64,000 nucleotides of DNA from Streptomyces sp. NBC_01478 (GCF_036227225.1 NZ_CP109444.1:7607501-7671500), one strand, 5' to 3'. Positions 14,934-23,813 are shown, counted from the first letter of the stretch. Made by a program: numbers and translations. The notes: generated by a model from the letters alone, not told the origin.

Positions 14934-16406
14934 ATGGCTGACGACGAGAAGAACCCCGCCCGCCAGATCATCACCGACTACGCGCAGGCCCACTTCCGCT
15001 ACTTCCGTACGCCGGACGGGACCGTGTACGCGCAGAAGAACAACCACCCTGTGGCCCGCCCGATCCGCTCCCAGGGCACCACGGGCAGCCACCGTCAGGA
15101 ACTCATGGTCGGCCTGTTCAAGGATGGGATCGGCGTGTTCAACGGCTCAGCCCTCAAGGAAGCGTTGGACCTGATCGAAGCGCTCGCGCTGATCGAGGAC
15201 GTGCAGCCCGTGCACATCCGCGTCGCCCCCGGATTTGACGGGGCAACCTGGCTGGACCTGGGCCGCGATGACGGGCAGTCCGTGCGCATCCACCCCACCG
15301 GCTGGGACATCCTCACCCCCGACTCACGTGAGGTGTGCTGGCGGCGCACCCAGCTCACCGGCGAACTGCCCATGCCGACCAAGGACACGAACGGCAAGGG
15401 CATCGACCTCCTGATGCGGCTGTGCAACTTCGCCACCGCAGAGACCGAATGCCTGGCCATCGCGTGGCTGATCGGCTGCCTCGGACCGTCCGTGCCCGTT
15501 CCCGCGCCGTTCCTCACAGGGCCGCAGGGCGCGGGGAAGTCCACTGGTGGGCGGATGCTGGTGCGGATCATCGAGGGCATGAGCGGTGACCTGCGCCGGG
15601 CGCCCAAGGACGAGGAGAACCTGATCGCGGCGGTCGCGGCCGGCTGGGTCACCGCCCTGGACAACCTCTCCCACATGACGCCGGACTTGTCCGACGCCAT
15701 GTGCTGCATCGTGACCGGGGCCGAGAGCGTCAAGCGTGCCCTGTTCACCGACGGGGACGTCTTCCGCGTCGGCTACCGCCGGCCGCTGCTGCTGACTGGT
15801 ATCGACGTCGGTGTCATCCGGCCCGACCTCGCCGAACGTCTCCTGCCCCTGCGCCTGGAACGCCCCCGCATCCGGCGCACCGAAGCCGAACTGTGGACGG
15901 ACTACGCGGAGGCTCTCCCCATCGTCCTCGGCTCGCTCCTGGACCTCACGGTCAAGGTTCGCGCGGTGGACGCGGAGACCCCCACCGACCTGCGGATGGC
16001 GGACTTCGCCCAACTGTGCGCGCAGTTCGACGCGGCGACCGGCCTGGGGGCGCTGCCCGCGTACCGGGCCAGCCTGGACGACCTGAACGACGACGTGATT
16101 GAGGGCGACCTCCTCGCGCAGACCGTCCTCAAGTACGCCGAGACCATCGAGCCGGGCACGGCGCAGCGGATGACGTCCACGGAATGGCTGTCCTGCCTCA
16201 GCCGCCTCTACAGCGGCGACGACGGCCGTCCCCTGCCCAAGGGATGGCCGACCACGGGCAAAGTCCTCTCCGACCGCCTCAAGCGCCTCCAACCCACCCT
16301 GGCCGCCCGGGGTGTCCTCATCGACTCGGGGCGCACCAGCACGGGCCGATACCTCGAAATGACCCGCCCCACCGCCCCGTCCCCACATGAGCAGCGGATG
16401 CTCTGA
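14934..16406 (+). CDS. Replication ATPase/helicase-like protein
   Basis: A 490-residue protein that partners the primase-polymerase. It has a clear Walker A at ~195-207 (FLTGPQGAGKSTGGRML), a Walker-B-like strand (WVTALDNLSHM) and an arginine-rich region (RPDLAERLLPLRLERPRIRR), as in superfamily 3/AAA+-like phage and plasmid helicases. It would unwind DNA at the AICE origin during its replicative stage. The ATG at 14934 is 2 bp after the previous stop. A stem-loop at 16427-16467 follows, then the TGCGTCAT repeat cluster, a plausible origin. Confidence 0.8.
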   Translation: MADDEKNPARQIITDYAQAHFRYFRTPDGTVYAQKNNHPVARPIRSQGTTGSHRQELMVGLFKDGIGVFNGSALKEALDLIEALALIEDVQPVHIRVAPGFDGATWLDLGRDDGQSVRIHPTGWDILTPDSREVCWRRTQLTGELPMPTKDTNGKGIDLLMRLCNFATAETECLAIAWLIGCLGPSVPVPAPFLTGPQGAGKSTGGRMLVRIIEGMSGDLRRAPKDEENLIAAVAAGWVTALDNLSHMTPDLSDAMCCIVTGAESVKRALFTDGDVFRVGYRRPLLLTGIDVGVIRPDLAERLLPLRLERPRIRRTEAELWTDYAEALPIVLGSLLDLTVKVRAVDAETPTDLRMADFAQLCAQFDAATGLGALPAYRASLDDLNDDVIEGDLLAQTVLKYAETIEPGTAQRMTSTEWLSCLSRLYSGDDGRPLPKGWPTTGKVLSDRLKRLQPTLAARGVLIDSGRTSTGRYLEMTRPTAPSPHEQRML

Positions 16407-16426
16407 CGCGCACGCTCACCCGGACA

Positions 16427-16467
16427 AGCAAGAAGAGCACCACATCGCGAGGCGTGCTCCTCTTGCT
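16427..16467 (+). terminator. Hairpin after the replication operon
   Basis: AGCAAGAAGAGCAC (16427-16440) pairs with GTGCTCCTCTTGCT (16454-16467) over 13 of 14 positions around a 13-nt loop. It begins 21 bp after the replication ATPase stop. There is no T-run, which is usual in high-GC actinomycetes. Confidence 0.6.
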
Positions 16468-16577
16468 GTTCGGCGGAACGCCGCCCCAAGGACGCGCCGC
16501 GCAGCGGCTCCTTCTTCACGTGCTGAGCAGCACCGCACTACGACAGACCCCCCTCCTTGTCCTAAGAGGGAAGACGC

Positions 16578-16794
16578 TGCGTCATCTGCGTCATGCACGC
16601 CGGAAAATGGCACCTGACCTGCGACTACGGCCATGACGCAGACGGCCTTGCCTGCGTCATCCTGCGTCATCTGCGTCATGGGCTACGTCACGGATGACGC
16701 AGCCCATGACGCACCAATGACGCACCTCGACACCGCCGCGTCACCCAAAGTCGCAGGTCAGGCGCCTGAATGACGCTGCTGACGCAATGACGCA
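16578..16794. repeat. Iteron-like cluster of ten TGCGTCAT octamers
   Basis: Exact TGCGTCAT (plus) starts at 16578, 16587, 16653, 16663 and 16672. Its inverse ATGACGCA starts at 16633, 16694, 16706, 16717 and 16787. One-mismatch copies lie near 16770 and 16779. Several neighbours are 9-12 bp apart, near one helical turn. The location directly after the replication genes is typical of iteron origins. Confidence 0.7.
16613..16762. repeat. 14-bp inverted repeat bracketing the octamer cluster
   Basis: CCTGACCTGCGACT at 16613-16626 is the exact inverse of AGTCGCAGGTCAGG at 16749-16762. The arms enclose the densest part of the TGCGTCAT cluster. It could extrude as a large stem-loop or bind a dimeric protein at each arm. 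Confidence 0.55.
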
Positions 16795-16871
16795 GAAATC
16801 CACACCTCGGACAGACGTGAACTCCCGCCTCCCCCAAGCCAGTACGACGTGACTCAACTTCCGAGGACCAA

Positions 16872-17114
16872 ATGAGCCGAACGTCCGCTCAACCCGACCT
16901 CCGCGCCACGCTCCGGGGCGGCCTCCCGGACCGGTACCTCACCCCCGACGACATCGCCGAGATGTTCGAGGTGCCCAAAGAGACCGTCTACCAGTGGCGC
17001 AAGAAGAACACCGGCCCGCCCAGCTTCCGCATCGGCAAGTACGTGCGCTACGACCCCGCCGACGTTCGCGCCTACGTCACCCAACGCAAGACCGACGACC
17101 GCACCGCCGCCTGA
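16872..17114 (+). CDS. xis: Excisionase (Xis), MerR-like HTH
   Basis: An 80-residue DNA-binding protein of the HTH_17 excisionase type. The motif YLTPDDIAEMFEVPKETVYQ, then GPPSFRIGKYVRYDPADVRA, is the classic winged-helix pattern of AICE and phage excisionases. With the integrase it directs excision of the element. The ATG at 16872 follows GAGGA. It lies 83 bp upstream of the integrase start, the usual xis-int order, and probably shares its transcript. Confidence 0.9.
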   Translation: MSRTSAQPDLRATLRGGLPDRYLTPDDIAEMFEVPKETVYQWRKKNTGPPSFRIGKYVRYDPADVRAYVTQRKTDDRTAA

Positions 17115-17197
17115 CATAGCCCCAATCGCACAGCTCAACACCCCAGGGAGGGCCCCCGTGGCCCTCCCTTCCCATGTCCAGAAGGGACCGCCACCAC

Positions 17198-18433
17198 ATG
17201 GCCGGCCACATCCAAGACCGCTGGTACAAGACCGAAACCGATGCCCACGGTAAGACCGTCCGACTCAAGTCCGACCGTCATGGAACCGGCCTGCGCTACC
17301 GCGCCCGCTACGTCGGCCCCGACGGCGCCGAGAAGTCCAAGAGCTTCCCCGACGGACAGAAGCGCGTCGCCGAGAAGTGGCTGTCTCAGATCGAGGCGGA
17401 CATGACCCGCGGTCAGTACATCGACCCGCGCGCCGGGCGCCTGACGGTCCGGCAGCACGCGGAACGGTGGCTGGCGTCGCTGACCATCGACCCCGGCACC
17501 TTCGTGAGCACAGAGCAGCGCGTGCGCCTGCACGTAGTGCCGCACTTGGGCAGTCGGTCGCTGGACTCGCTGAAGCCGATTCACGTTCGTGAGTGGCTGC
17601 GGAAGCTTCAGGATGGCGGGGTGGCGCCCGCCTATCAGCGGGTCATCTTCGCCAACCTCAATGCGATGTTGGGGGCAGCCGTTGACGACCGCTTGATCTC
17701 GCACAACCCTTGCCGTTCGTCGTCGGTGAAGGCGCCCAAGCTGGAACCCCGCCGGATCGTGCCGTGGAGGCCTGAGCGCGTGCTGGCCATGCGTTCGGCA
17801 CTGCCGGAGCGGTACCGGGGGATGGTGGACCTGGCCGGCGGATGCGGCATGCGGCAGGGCGAAGTGCTCGGTCTGGCCGCTGACGACGTGGACTTCGCAG
17901 AAGATGTCGTGCACGTCGTGCGACAGGTCAAGCTCATCGCCGGGAAGCAGGTGTTCGCCCTGCCCAAGGGCGGCAAGACGCGCACCGTCCCGCTGCCTGA
18001 GAGCGTCGCGCGGTCGCTTGAGGACCACATCGCGAAGCATCCGCCCACAGCCGTATCGCTGCCGTGGCGGTCAGTCGACGGCCCGCCGGTGACCGCCGCC
18101 CTGCTCTTCACCAACGTTGGAGGGCACGCGGTCAACCGCGGCGTCTTCAACCGTCTGGCGTGGCGCCCCGCCCTCGACACCGTGGGCGTCCCGCGCGGCA
18201 GGGAGAACGGCATGCACGCCCTGAGGCACTTCTACGCGTCCGTTCTGCTGGACGCCGGCGAGAACATCAAGGCTCTGTCCGAGTACCTGGGACACCACGA
18301 CCCGGGCTTCACGCTGCGGACGTACACGCACCTGATGCCGAGCAGCGAGAAGCGCACACGGGAAGCGGTGAACGGCGTGTTCGAGGACGGCCCGAAGGTG
18401 GATGACGGCCCCACCACGGCCCAGGGGTCGTAA
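17198..18433 (+). CDS. int: Tyrosine site-specific recombinase (integrase)
   Basis: A 411-residue phage-type integrase. An N-terminal SAM-like core-binding domain (LTVRQHAERWLASL) is followed by a catalytic domain with the conserved Arg (GGCGMRQGEVLGL, ~225), the HxLRH box (GMHALRHFYASVLLDAG, ~345), a second His (YLGHHDPG) and the nucleophilic Tyr (LRTYTHLM, ~380). It catalyses integration and, with Xis, excision. ATG 17198 is preferred over 17174 because AGAAGGGA precedes it. The stop is 37 bp from the 3' end of hisN on the other strand, so attR should lie in or just before that end. No tRNA gene is present there. Confidence 0.93.
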   Translation: MAGHIQDRWYKTETDAHGKTVRLKSDRHGTGLRYRARYVGPDGAEKSKSFPDGQKRVAEKWLSQIEADMTRGQYIDPRAGRLTVRQHAERWLASLTIDPGTFVSTEQRVRLHVVPHLGSRSLDSLKPIHVREWLRKLQDGGVAPAYQRVIFANLNAMLGAAVDDRLISHNPCRSSSVKAPKLEPRRIVPWRPERVLAMRSALPERYRGMVDLAGGCGMRQGEVLGLAADDVDFAEDVVHVVRQVKLIAGKQVFALPKGGKTRTVPLPESVARSLEDHIAKHPPTAVSLPWRSVDGPPVTAALLFTNVGGHAVNRGVFNRLAWRPALDTVGVPRGRENGMHALRHFYASVLLDAGENIKALSEYLGHHDPGFTLRTYTHLMPSSEKRTREAVNGVFEDGPKVDDGPTTAQGS

Positions 18434-18470
18434 GGGAGGGGGAAACGACCAGGTCAAGCCACAAGTCAGG

Positions 18471-19271
18471 TCAGTAGCGCATGTTGAGATAGCCCAGGAA
18501 CTCGTCGTGCAGGATGCCGTTCGACGCCGCCGCGTTTCCGCTGTGCGGGCCCGGGCGGCCGTCGAGGCCCGTGAAGGTGCCGCCGGCCTCGGTGACGATG
18601 ATCGCGGTCGCCGCCATGTCCCACAGGTTGAGTTCGGGTTCGGCGCAGATGTCGACCGAACCCTCGGCGACCATCATGTAGGGCCAGAAGTCGCCGTACG
18701 CGCGCGTGCGCCACACCTCGCGGGTCAGGTCGAGGAAGCCGCCGAGGCGGCCCTGGTCCTCCCAGCCGGTGAGCGAGGAGTACGCGAAGGAGGCGTCCGT
18801 CAGCTTCGAGACCTGGGAGACGCGCAGCCGGGACGCGGAGGACAGGCTGCGGCCGGTGTAGGCGCCGTGGCCCTTCGCGGCCCACCAGCGGCGGCCGAGC
18901 GCGGGTGCGGAGACCAGGCCGACGACGGGCTGGAAGCCGCCCTCCGCCGCCTCCATCAGGGAGATCAGCGTGGCCCAGACCGGGACGCCGCGTACGTAGT
19001 TCTTCGTGCCGTCGATCGGGTCGATCACCCAGCGGCGCGGGCCGGTGCCCTCGCTGCCGTATTCCTCGCCGATGACCGCGTCGCGCGGGCGTGCGCGCTG
19101 CAGATGACCGCGGATGACTTCCTCGGCCGCCTTGTCCGCCTCGGTCACCGGAGTCATGTCCGGCTTGGTCTCGACCTTGAGATCGAGCGCCTTGAACCGC
19201 GCGGTCGTCGCGGCGTCGGCGGCGTCCGCGAGGACGTGGGCGAGGCGCAGGTCATCGTGATAGTCGGCCAT
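18471..19271 (-). CDS. hisN: Histidinol-phosphatase, inositol monophosphatase family
   Basis: A 266-residue Mg-dependent phosphatase, most likely the HisN-type enzyme of histidine biosynthesis. The inositol-monophosphatase motifs are intact: GEEYGSEG (~66), the metal-binding DPIDGTKNYVRG (~83) and LNLWDMAATAIIVTEAGG (~215). Length is normal for actinobacterial HisN, so the 3' end was not truncated even if the AICE integrated nearby. Other inositol-phosphatase activities cannot be excluded from sequence. It is monocistronic here and divergent from the TetR gene. Confidence 0.85.
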   Translation of the reverse strand: MADYHDDLRLAHVLADAADAATTARFKALDLKVETKPDMTPVTEADKAAEEVIRGHLQRARPRDAVIGEEYGSEGTGPRRWVIDPIDGTKNYVRGVPVWATLISLMEAAEGGFQPVVGLVSAPALGRRWWAAKGHGAYTGRSLSSASRLRVSQVSKLTDASFAYSSLTGWEDQGRLGGFLDLTREVWRTRAYGDFWPYMMVAEGSVDICAEPELNLWDMAATAIIVTEAGGTFTGLDGRPGPHSGNAAASNGILHDEFLGYLNMRY

Positions 19272-19428
19272 GCGTGCACCGTATCTTCAGGGGTTGCGCC
19301 GGGGCTACAGGGTCCGGTGGGCGAAACGGGAGGTGGGGGACCGTCGTGCCCTGCCCCGGAGCGGCACTCTCCCGGTCAACTCCCGCGCGCGGCGGCCGAA
19401 GTGCGCCCCCCGGCACCGCCGCGAACCC

Positions 19429-19457
19429 TTGACAGTGCTCCCGCGCGCGTCAAATCT
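19429..19457 (+). promoter_or_regulatory. Candidate -35/-10 promoter for the TetR-like gene
   Basis: TTGACA at 19429-19434 is a perfect -35 box. After 17 bp comes AAATCT at 19452-19457, a weak -10. It lies about 35 bp upstream of the TetR start. Confidence 0.45.
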
Positions 19458-19491
19458 GGGCGCAGAGCCGCTCGCCCCAGGGAGGCGAATG

Positions 19492-20106
19492 ATGCCTGCA
19501 GCGCGGGAATCCCTGCTGGACGCCGCCTATACGGCGCTGGCGCGCCGGTCGTGGTCCACCGTACGGATGGTGGACGTGGCCGCCGCCGCCGGAGTGTCCC
19601 GGCAGACGCTGTACAACGAGTTCGGGAGCAAGGAGGGGCTCGCGCGGGCGCTGGTCAGAAGGGAGGCCGACGGGTATCTCGTCGGCGTCGAGCGGGCGCT
19701 CGGAAGTCACAGCGACGCCCGCGAGCGGCTGACCGCGACCGCCGAGTGGACCGCGTCGGCGGCCCGCGAGAACGCGCTGGTACGGGCGATGCTCACCGGC
19801 TGCTGGAGCGAACGGCTGCCCGCGCCGACCCTCTCCGCGGTGCCGTCCTCCTCCGCCGTACCGGCACAGCGCCGGGCCGACGGGCCGCTGCCCTCACCCG
19901 GTGACTTCGTGGCCGTCGTCCGCGACCGTGCCGTGGCCGCGCTCGTCGGACCCGGGGCCGTGCGGCCGGACACCGCCGACCTGGCCCGCTCCTGCGAACT
20001 CGTCGTACGGCTGGCGCTGTCCTGTGTGGCGGCGCCACCGGGCGAGGGCGGCGTGGGTGAACTCGTACGGAGTGCGCTGACGCCGGCCCATCGGGCGCTG
20101 ACCTAG
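19492..20106 (+). CDS. TetR/AcrR-family transcriptional regulator
   Basis: A 204-residue regulator with an N-terminal TetR helix-turn-helix (VRMVDVAAAAGVSRQTLYNE, then FGSKEGLARALV, residues ~25-55) and a variable C-terminal ligand domain. GGAGG at 19481-19485 gives best spacing to the ATG at 19492; ATG 19489 is the alternative. It converges with the SMR transporter gene, the stops being 4 bp apart, so it could control that transporter, a common TetR-efflux arrangement (inference). Ligand unknown. Confidence 0.85.
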   Translation: MPAARESLLDAAYTALARRSWSTVRMVDVAAAAGVSRQTLYNEFGSKEGLARALVRREADGYLVGVERALGSHSDARERLTATAEWTASAARENALVRAMLTGCWSERLPAPTLSAVPSSSAVPAQRRADGPLPSPGDFVAVVRDRAVAALVGPGAVRPDTADLARSCELVVRLALSCVAAPPGEGGVGELVRSALTPAHRALT

Positions 20107-20110
20107 GAAG

Positions 20111-20434
20111 TCAGTGCGCGGAACCGGACAGTTGCAGTCCGATCACCCCGACGATGACGAGGCTGATCGACACGAGCTTCAGCGTCGACACCAGGTCGCC
20201 GAGGAAGACCATGCCGTAGATCGCGGTGCCGGCCGCGCCGATGCCGGTCCACACGGCGTACGCGGGACCCACGTCGAGCTTCTTCAGGGAGAGGGTGAGC
20301 AGGCCGAAACTGCCCAGCGCGAAGGAGCAGAAGGCGACCGTGGGCCACAGACGGGTGAAGCCGTGGGACAGCTTCAGGCACACGGCGAACCCGGTCTCCA
20401 GAATTCCGGCCACGACAACCAGCAGCCACGCCAT
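20111..20434 (-). CDS. SMR-family multidrug/guanidinium transporter (SugE/QacE type)
   Basis: A 107-residue inner-membrane protein with four transmembrane helices. It has the conserved proton-coupling glutamate in helix 1 (VVAGILETGFAVCLKLSHGF) and the SMR signature AYAVWTGIGAAGTAIYGMVF. The SugE-like subfamily exports guanidinium, QacE-like members export quaternary ammonium compounds. Helix 1 GILETGFAVCLKLS looks closer to SugE, but the choice is uncertain. It usually works as an antiparallel dimer; no second SMR gene is adjacent. Confidence 0.85.
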   Translation of the reverse strand: MAWLLVVVAGILETGFAVCLKLSHGFTRLWPTVAFCSFALGSFGLLTLSLKKLDVGPAYAVWTGIGAAGTAIYGMVFLGDLVSTLKLVSISLVIVGVIGLQLSGSAH

Positions 20435-20509
20435 GTGCTGTCCTCCCGTTTGTCCGGCTCGGTGCGATTATGCACTTACCGAACTTGAGTCCCCACAAAC
20501 ACGCGGTGG

Positions 20510-21520
20510 TCAGTCGCCGTCGGTTCGCTCACGCGTGGCCAACAACCGGCGCAGCGAGTACAGCCGCTGCGGATCGGCGTGACCGTCGGCCACCCACTGG
20601 TCCAGCGCGCAGTCCGGCTCGTCGTGGCTGCACGCGCGCGGGCAGTTCTCGGTGCCCGGCTCCAGGTCGGGGAACGCCTTGATCACCCGGGACGGGTCCA
20701 CGTGGTGCAGGCCGAAGGAGCGGACGCCCGGGGTGTCGACGACCCAGCCCGAGTCGTCCGGCAGCGGGATCGCGCGCGCCGAGGTCGTGGTGTGCCGGCC
20801 GCGCCCGGTGACGGCGTTGACGATGCCGGTGCTGCGCCGCCGCTCCAGCGAGACCAGCGCGTTCACGAGGGTCGTCTTGCCGACACCGGAGTGCCCGACG
20901 AACGCGGTGATCTTGCCGTCCAGTTGCTTGCGGACCCGCTCCACCGCGCTGCCGTTCTCCAGCTCCTCGCGGCTCGTGACGACGTAGGGAACGCCCAACG
21001 CGCCGTACATCTCCAGGAGTTCGTCGGGTGACGCGAGGTCCGACTTGGTCAGCACGAGCAGCGGGTCGAGGCCGCCGTCGTAGGCCGCGACCAGGCAGCG
21101 GTCGATGAGGCGGGGGCGCGGCTCGGGGTCGGCGAGGGCGGTGACGATGGCGAGCTGGTCGGCGTTGGCGACGACCACGCGCTCGTACGGATCGTCGTCG
21201 TCGGCCGTGCGGCGCAGCACCGAGGTGCGCGGCTCGATGCGGATGATGCGGGCGAGGGTGTCCTTGTCGCCGGACAGGTCGCCGATGATGCCGACCCGGT
21301 CGCCGACCACCGCCGCCTTCCGGCCCAGTTCGCGGGCCTTGACCGCCATCACGACCCGGTCCTCGACGAGGCAGGTCAGCCGGCCCCGGTCGACGGTGAG
21401 GACCATGCCCTCGACCGCTTCCTCGTGCTTGGGGCGGATGTTGGTGCGCGGCCGGTTGCCCTTGCGGTTCGGGCGCTGGCGGATGTCGTCCTCGTCGGTG
21501 TTCTTGCCGTAGCGACGCAT
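20510..21520 (-). CDS. rsgA: Ribosome small-subunit-dependent GTPase A
   Basis: A 336-residue circularly permuted GTPase that assists late 30S assembly. An N-terminal OB fold (GMVLTVDRGRLTCLVEDR) precedes the permuted G motifs: G4 LLVLTKSDL, then G1 GHSGVGKTTLVNAL, then G3 VVDTPGVRSFGL. A C-terminal zinc knuckle (CPRACSHDEPDCAL) completes the family layout. Its gene lies 12 bp downstream of aroA on the same strand, and an aroA-rsgA operon is the usual arrangement in Streptomyces. Confidence 0.95.
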   Translation of the reverse strand: MRRYGKNTDEDDIRQRPNRKGNRPRTNIRPKHEEAVEGMVLTVDRGRLTCLVEDRVVMAVKARELGRKAAVVGDRVGIIGDLSGDKDTLARIIRIEPRTSVLRRTADDDDPYERVVVANADQLAIVTALADPEPRPRLIDRCLVAAYDGGLDPLLVLTKSDLASPDELLEMYGALGVPYVVTSREELENGSAVERVRKQLDGKITAFVGHSGVGKTTLVNALVSLERRRSTGIVNAVTGRGRHTTTSARAIPLPDDSGWVVDTPGVRSFGLHHVDPSRVIKAFPDLEPGTENCPRACSHDEPDCALDQWVADGHADPQRLYSLRRLLATRERTDGD

Positions 21521-21532
21521 GGCGTGAGTCCC

Positions 21533-22861
21533 CTACGCCCCATCGCTCCCGAGCATCCCGGCCCACAGGTCGGGGAAGTCCGGAAGGGTCTTCGCGGTCG
21601 TCGCCACGTTCTCGATCTGCACGCCCTCGACCGCGAGGCCGATGATCGCGCCCGCGGTGGCCATGCGGTGGTCCTCGTAGGTGTGGAAGATCCCGCCGTG
21701 CAGGCGGCGCGGGCGGATGCGCAGACCGTCGGCGGTCTCGGTCACGTCACCGCCCAGCTCGTTGATCTCCTTGGTGAGCGCGGCCAGCCGGTCGGTCTCG
21801 TGCAGGCGCAGGTGGGAGACGCCCCGGAGGGTCGAGGGGGAGTCGGCGAGGGCGGCGACGGCCGCGATACCGGGGGTCAGTTCGCCGACCTCGCCCAGGT
21901 CCACGTCGATGCCGTGGATCGCACCCGAACCGGTGAACTCCAGCCCGTACTCGGTGAGTTCGCAGGAACCACCCATCTCGGTGAAGATCTCCCGCAGCCG
22001 GTCGCCGGGCTGGGTGGTCCGCGCCGGCCAGTCCGGTACGACCACCTTGCCGCCGGTCACGAGCGCCGCCGCGAGGAAGGGCTGGGCGTTCGACAGATCC
22101 GGCTCGACGGTCAGGTCGCGGCCGAGCAGCGCGCCCGGGGTCACCCGCCAGACGTTGGGCTCGCCGCCCGACTCCGGGGTGTCCACCTGGGCGCCGACCG
22201 CGCGCAGCATGTCCACGGTCATGCGGATGTGCGGCATGGAGGGGAGGGAGGAGCCGGTGTGGCGGACCTCGACGCCCATGTTGAAGCGCGGGCCCGAGAG
22301 CAGGAGGGCGCTCACGAACTGGGACGACGAGGACGCGTCGATCTCCACCGGGCCGCCGTCCAGCGCGCCCCCGCCGTGCACGGTCAGGGGCAGCGCGCCC
22401 CGGCCGTCGTCGTCGATCCGGGCGCCGAGGACGCGCAGGGCGTCGATCACTCCGTGCAGGGGGCGTTCGTACGACCTCGGGTCGCCGTCGAAGCGGATGG
22501 GGCCGTCGGCCAGGGCGGCGACGGGGGGCAGGAAGCGCATCACGGTGCCCGCGTTGCCGACGTCGATCGTGGCCGGGCCGTGCAGGCCGGACGGGATGAC
22601 CCGCCAGAACTCTCCGGAGCCCTTCTCCGTGCCCACGCCCTCCTCGATGCCCACGCCCATCGCGCGCAGGGCGCCGGCCATCAGGAGGGTGTCCCGGGAG
22701 CGGAGGGGGCGGCGCAGCCAGCCCGGTTCGCTGGCGAGGGCGGCGAGGACGAGGGCGCGGTTGGTGACGGACTTGGACCCCGGGACGTGGACCGTCGCGT
22801 CGACGGCTCCGCGGGCGTGGGGGGCGGGCCAGAGGGCGGTTTGGTCGTTGTTCGGGGCCAT
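21533..22861 (-). CDS. aroA: 3-phosphoshikimate 1-carboxyvinyltransferase (EPSP synthase)
   Basis: A 442-residue enzyme of the shikimate pathway that joins phosphoenolpyruvate to shikimate-3-phosphate. The phosphate-binding N-terminal motif ([18 protein letters not shown]), the active-site segment [20 protein letters not shown], and the C-terminal KETDRL-type motif ([20 protein letters not shown]) and [11 protein letters not shown] are all present. The ATG at 22861 was chosen because the motif-bearing part starts soon after it; the longer frame runs into the dispersed GC-rich repeat. It is the first gene of an aroA-rsgA operon. Confidence 0.97.
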   Translation of the reverse strand: MAPNNDQTALWPAPHARGAVDATVHVPGSKSVTNRALVLAALASEPGWLRRPLRSRDTLLMAGALRAMGVGIEEGVGTEKGSGEFWRVIPSGLHGPATIDVGNAGTVMRFLPPVAALADGPIRFDGDPRSYERPLHGVIDALRVLGARIDDDGRGALPLTVHGGGALDGGPVEIDASSSSQFVSALLLSGPRFNMGVEVRHTGSSLPSMPHIRMTVDMLRAVGAQVDTPESGGEPNVWRVTPGALLGRDLTVEPDLSNAQPFLAAALVTGGKVVVPDWPARTTQPGDRLREIFTEMGGSCELTEYGLEFTGSGAIHGIDVDLGEVGELTPGIAAVAALADSPSTLRGVSHLRLHETDRLAALTKEINELGGDVTETADGLRIRPRRLHGGIFHTYEDHRMATAGAIIGLAVEGVQIENVATTAKTLPDFPDLWAGMLGSDGA

Positions 22862-22905
22862 GTGACCCACTGTATAAGTAGGCCGTCTTTCGGGTGCCGC
22901 GCCGT

Positions 22906-22961
22906 TGGGGCCGGTCGCGCCCGCGCGGCGGAGCCGCACATGGATACAGGCCCGCGCCCCT
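22906..22961. repeat. Dispersed GC-rich intergenic repeat, copy 1
   Basis: Core GCGGCGGAGCCGCACAT followed by a tail CCCGCGCCCCT. It matches the copies at 30293-30420 and 42403-42472. It contains the short hairpin GCGGC-GGA-GCCGC and lies between aroA and the M50-like gene. Confidence 0.7.
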
Positions 22962-22985
22962 GGTGACTTGCCCCTTCGGGGCTTG

Positions 22986-23708
22986 TCAAAATTCCAACAA
23001 CCACCTGCCGCCGCCTATCAGCGAGCACAGGGACACCAGGTGGAAGAGGAACAGCCACAACCCCGCCGGTACGTGCGTCAGGCGCGCGAGTTGGTCCGCG
23101 TCCGAGTCGCCCGCTCCGCCCCTCGACCTCTTCGCCTGGAGTTCGAAAGCGGGACGCACTCCACCCAGCAGCAGGAACCACACCACCGCGTACGCGAACG
23201 CCGCCTGGACCTGGGGGCCTGTCAGCCAGGAAACGAGCAGGAAGGCCGCGCCGCTGAGGACGACCGTGAGGGCGCCGTAGGCGTTGCGGATCATCACCAG
23301 CATGGCTATCAGGAGGAGGGTCGACAGCCACAGGAGGAGGGTGATGTGGCCGGCGCCCAGGAGGGCCGCGCCGCCCAGGCCCAGGAGCGGGGGAGCGGTG
23401 TAGCCGGCGGCTGCCGTGAGGATCATGCCGAGGCCGTGCGGCTTGCCGCGGCTGACCGTGAGGCCGCTGGTGTCGGAGTGCAGGCGGATGCCGGTGAGGG
23501 TGCGGCCGGTGAGGAGGGCCACCAGGCCGTGGCCGCCCTCGTGGGCGATGGTGATGGCGTTGCGGGAGAGGCGCCACAGACCGTGCGGGACGACCACGGC
23601 CAGCGCGGCGACCATGGTGGCGATCACCACCCACAGATCAGGGTCGGGCTGGCTGCCGAAGACCTCGTCCCAGAGGGCGGGTATCGAGGCGATTGCGGTG
23701 CTGTCCAT
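22986..23708 (-). CDS. M50B-like integral membrane peptidase
   Basis: A 240-residue membrane protein with about six hydrophobic segments and a zinc-binding HExxH motif, HEGGH, in [20 protein letters not shown] near residue 55. Family members (M50B-like) are thought to act as intramembrane or membrane-associated metalloproteases. The usual second motif DG of site-2 proteases is not obvious, so activity is uncertain. The ATG at 23708 is chosen as the last start before the first membrane segment; the much longer open frame beyond it is an antisense shadow of the SRAP and hydrolase genes. Confidence 0.75.
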   Translation of the reverse strand: MDSTAIASIPALWDEVFGSQPDPDLWVVIATMVAALAVVVPHGLWRLSRNAITIAHEGGHGLVALLTGRTLTGIRLHSDTSGLTVSRGKPHGLGMILTAAAGYTAPPLLGLGGAALLGAGHITLLLWLSTLLLIAMLVMIRNAYGALTVVLSGAAFLLVSWLTGPQVQAAFAYAVVWFLLLGGVRPAFELQAKRSRGGAGDSDADQLARLTHVPAGLWLFLFHLVSLCSLIGGGRWLLEF

Positions 23709-23813
23709 TGGTGGCGGAGGCTCCCGTGGGTGTGGATCGACAGGGGCTGGCGCGTAGCGCCATCGTTGGGGGGTGGTGGTCGGGCGACGGGCGGGCCTGG
23801 CAGTCTGGCACGT

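Larger units (their letters stand above)
16407..16871. other. 465-bp non-coding region between rep and xis
   Basis: No convincing gene. It contains a terminator-like hairpin at 16427-16467, the TGCGTCAT repeat cluster at 16578-16794, a flanking 14-bp inverted repeat, and a 12-bp palindrome TCAGGCGCCTGA at 16758-16769. The repeat density suggests a replication origin or a multi-site regulatory region. Confidence 0.6.
3471..18433. mobile_element. Actinomycete integrative and conjugative element (AICE); left end uncertain
   Basis: The gene set is diagnostic of an AICE. It has a tyrosine integrase at the right end preceded by a small excisionase, an ATPase/helicase-type replication protein preceded by a primase-polymerase, an FtsK-like TraB DNA pump flanked by Spd-type membrane proteins, and XRE/DUF5753, DUF6879 and PP2C regulatory genes at the other end. 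Known AICEs (pSAM2, SLP1) excise, replicate as circles and transfer double-stranded DNA through TraB. The right boundary must lie between the integrase stop and the 3' end of hisN. The left boundary is not resolved: no repeat of the right-end sequence was found, so the low-GC genes at 1-3206 may lie inside the element. No tRNA is visible at the right end, unlike most pSAM2-type insertions. Confidence 0.85.

Noticed and set aside
18434..18470. tRNA gene as integrase target
   Set aside because: The 37-bp gap is too short for a tRNA and shows no T-loop (GGTTCGAATCC-like) sequence.
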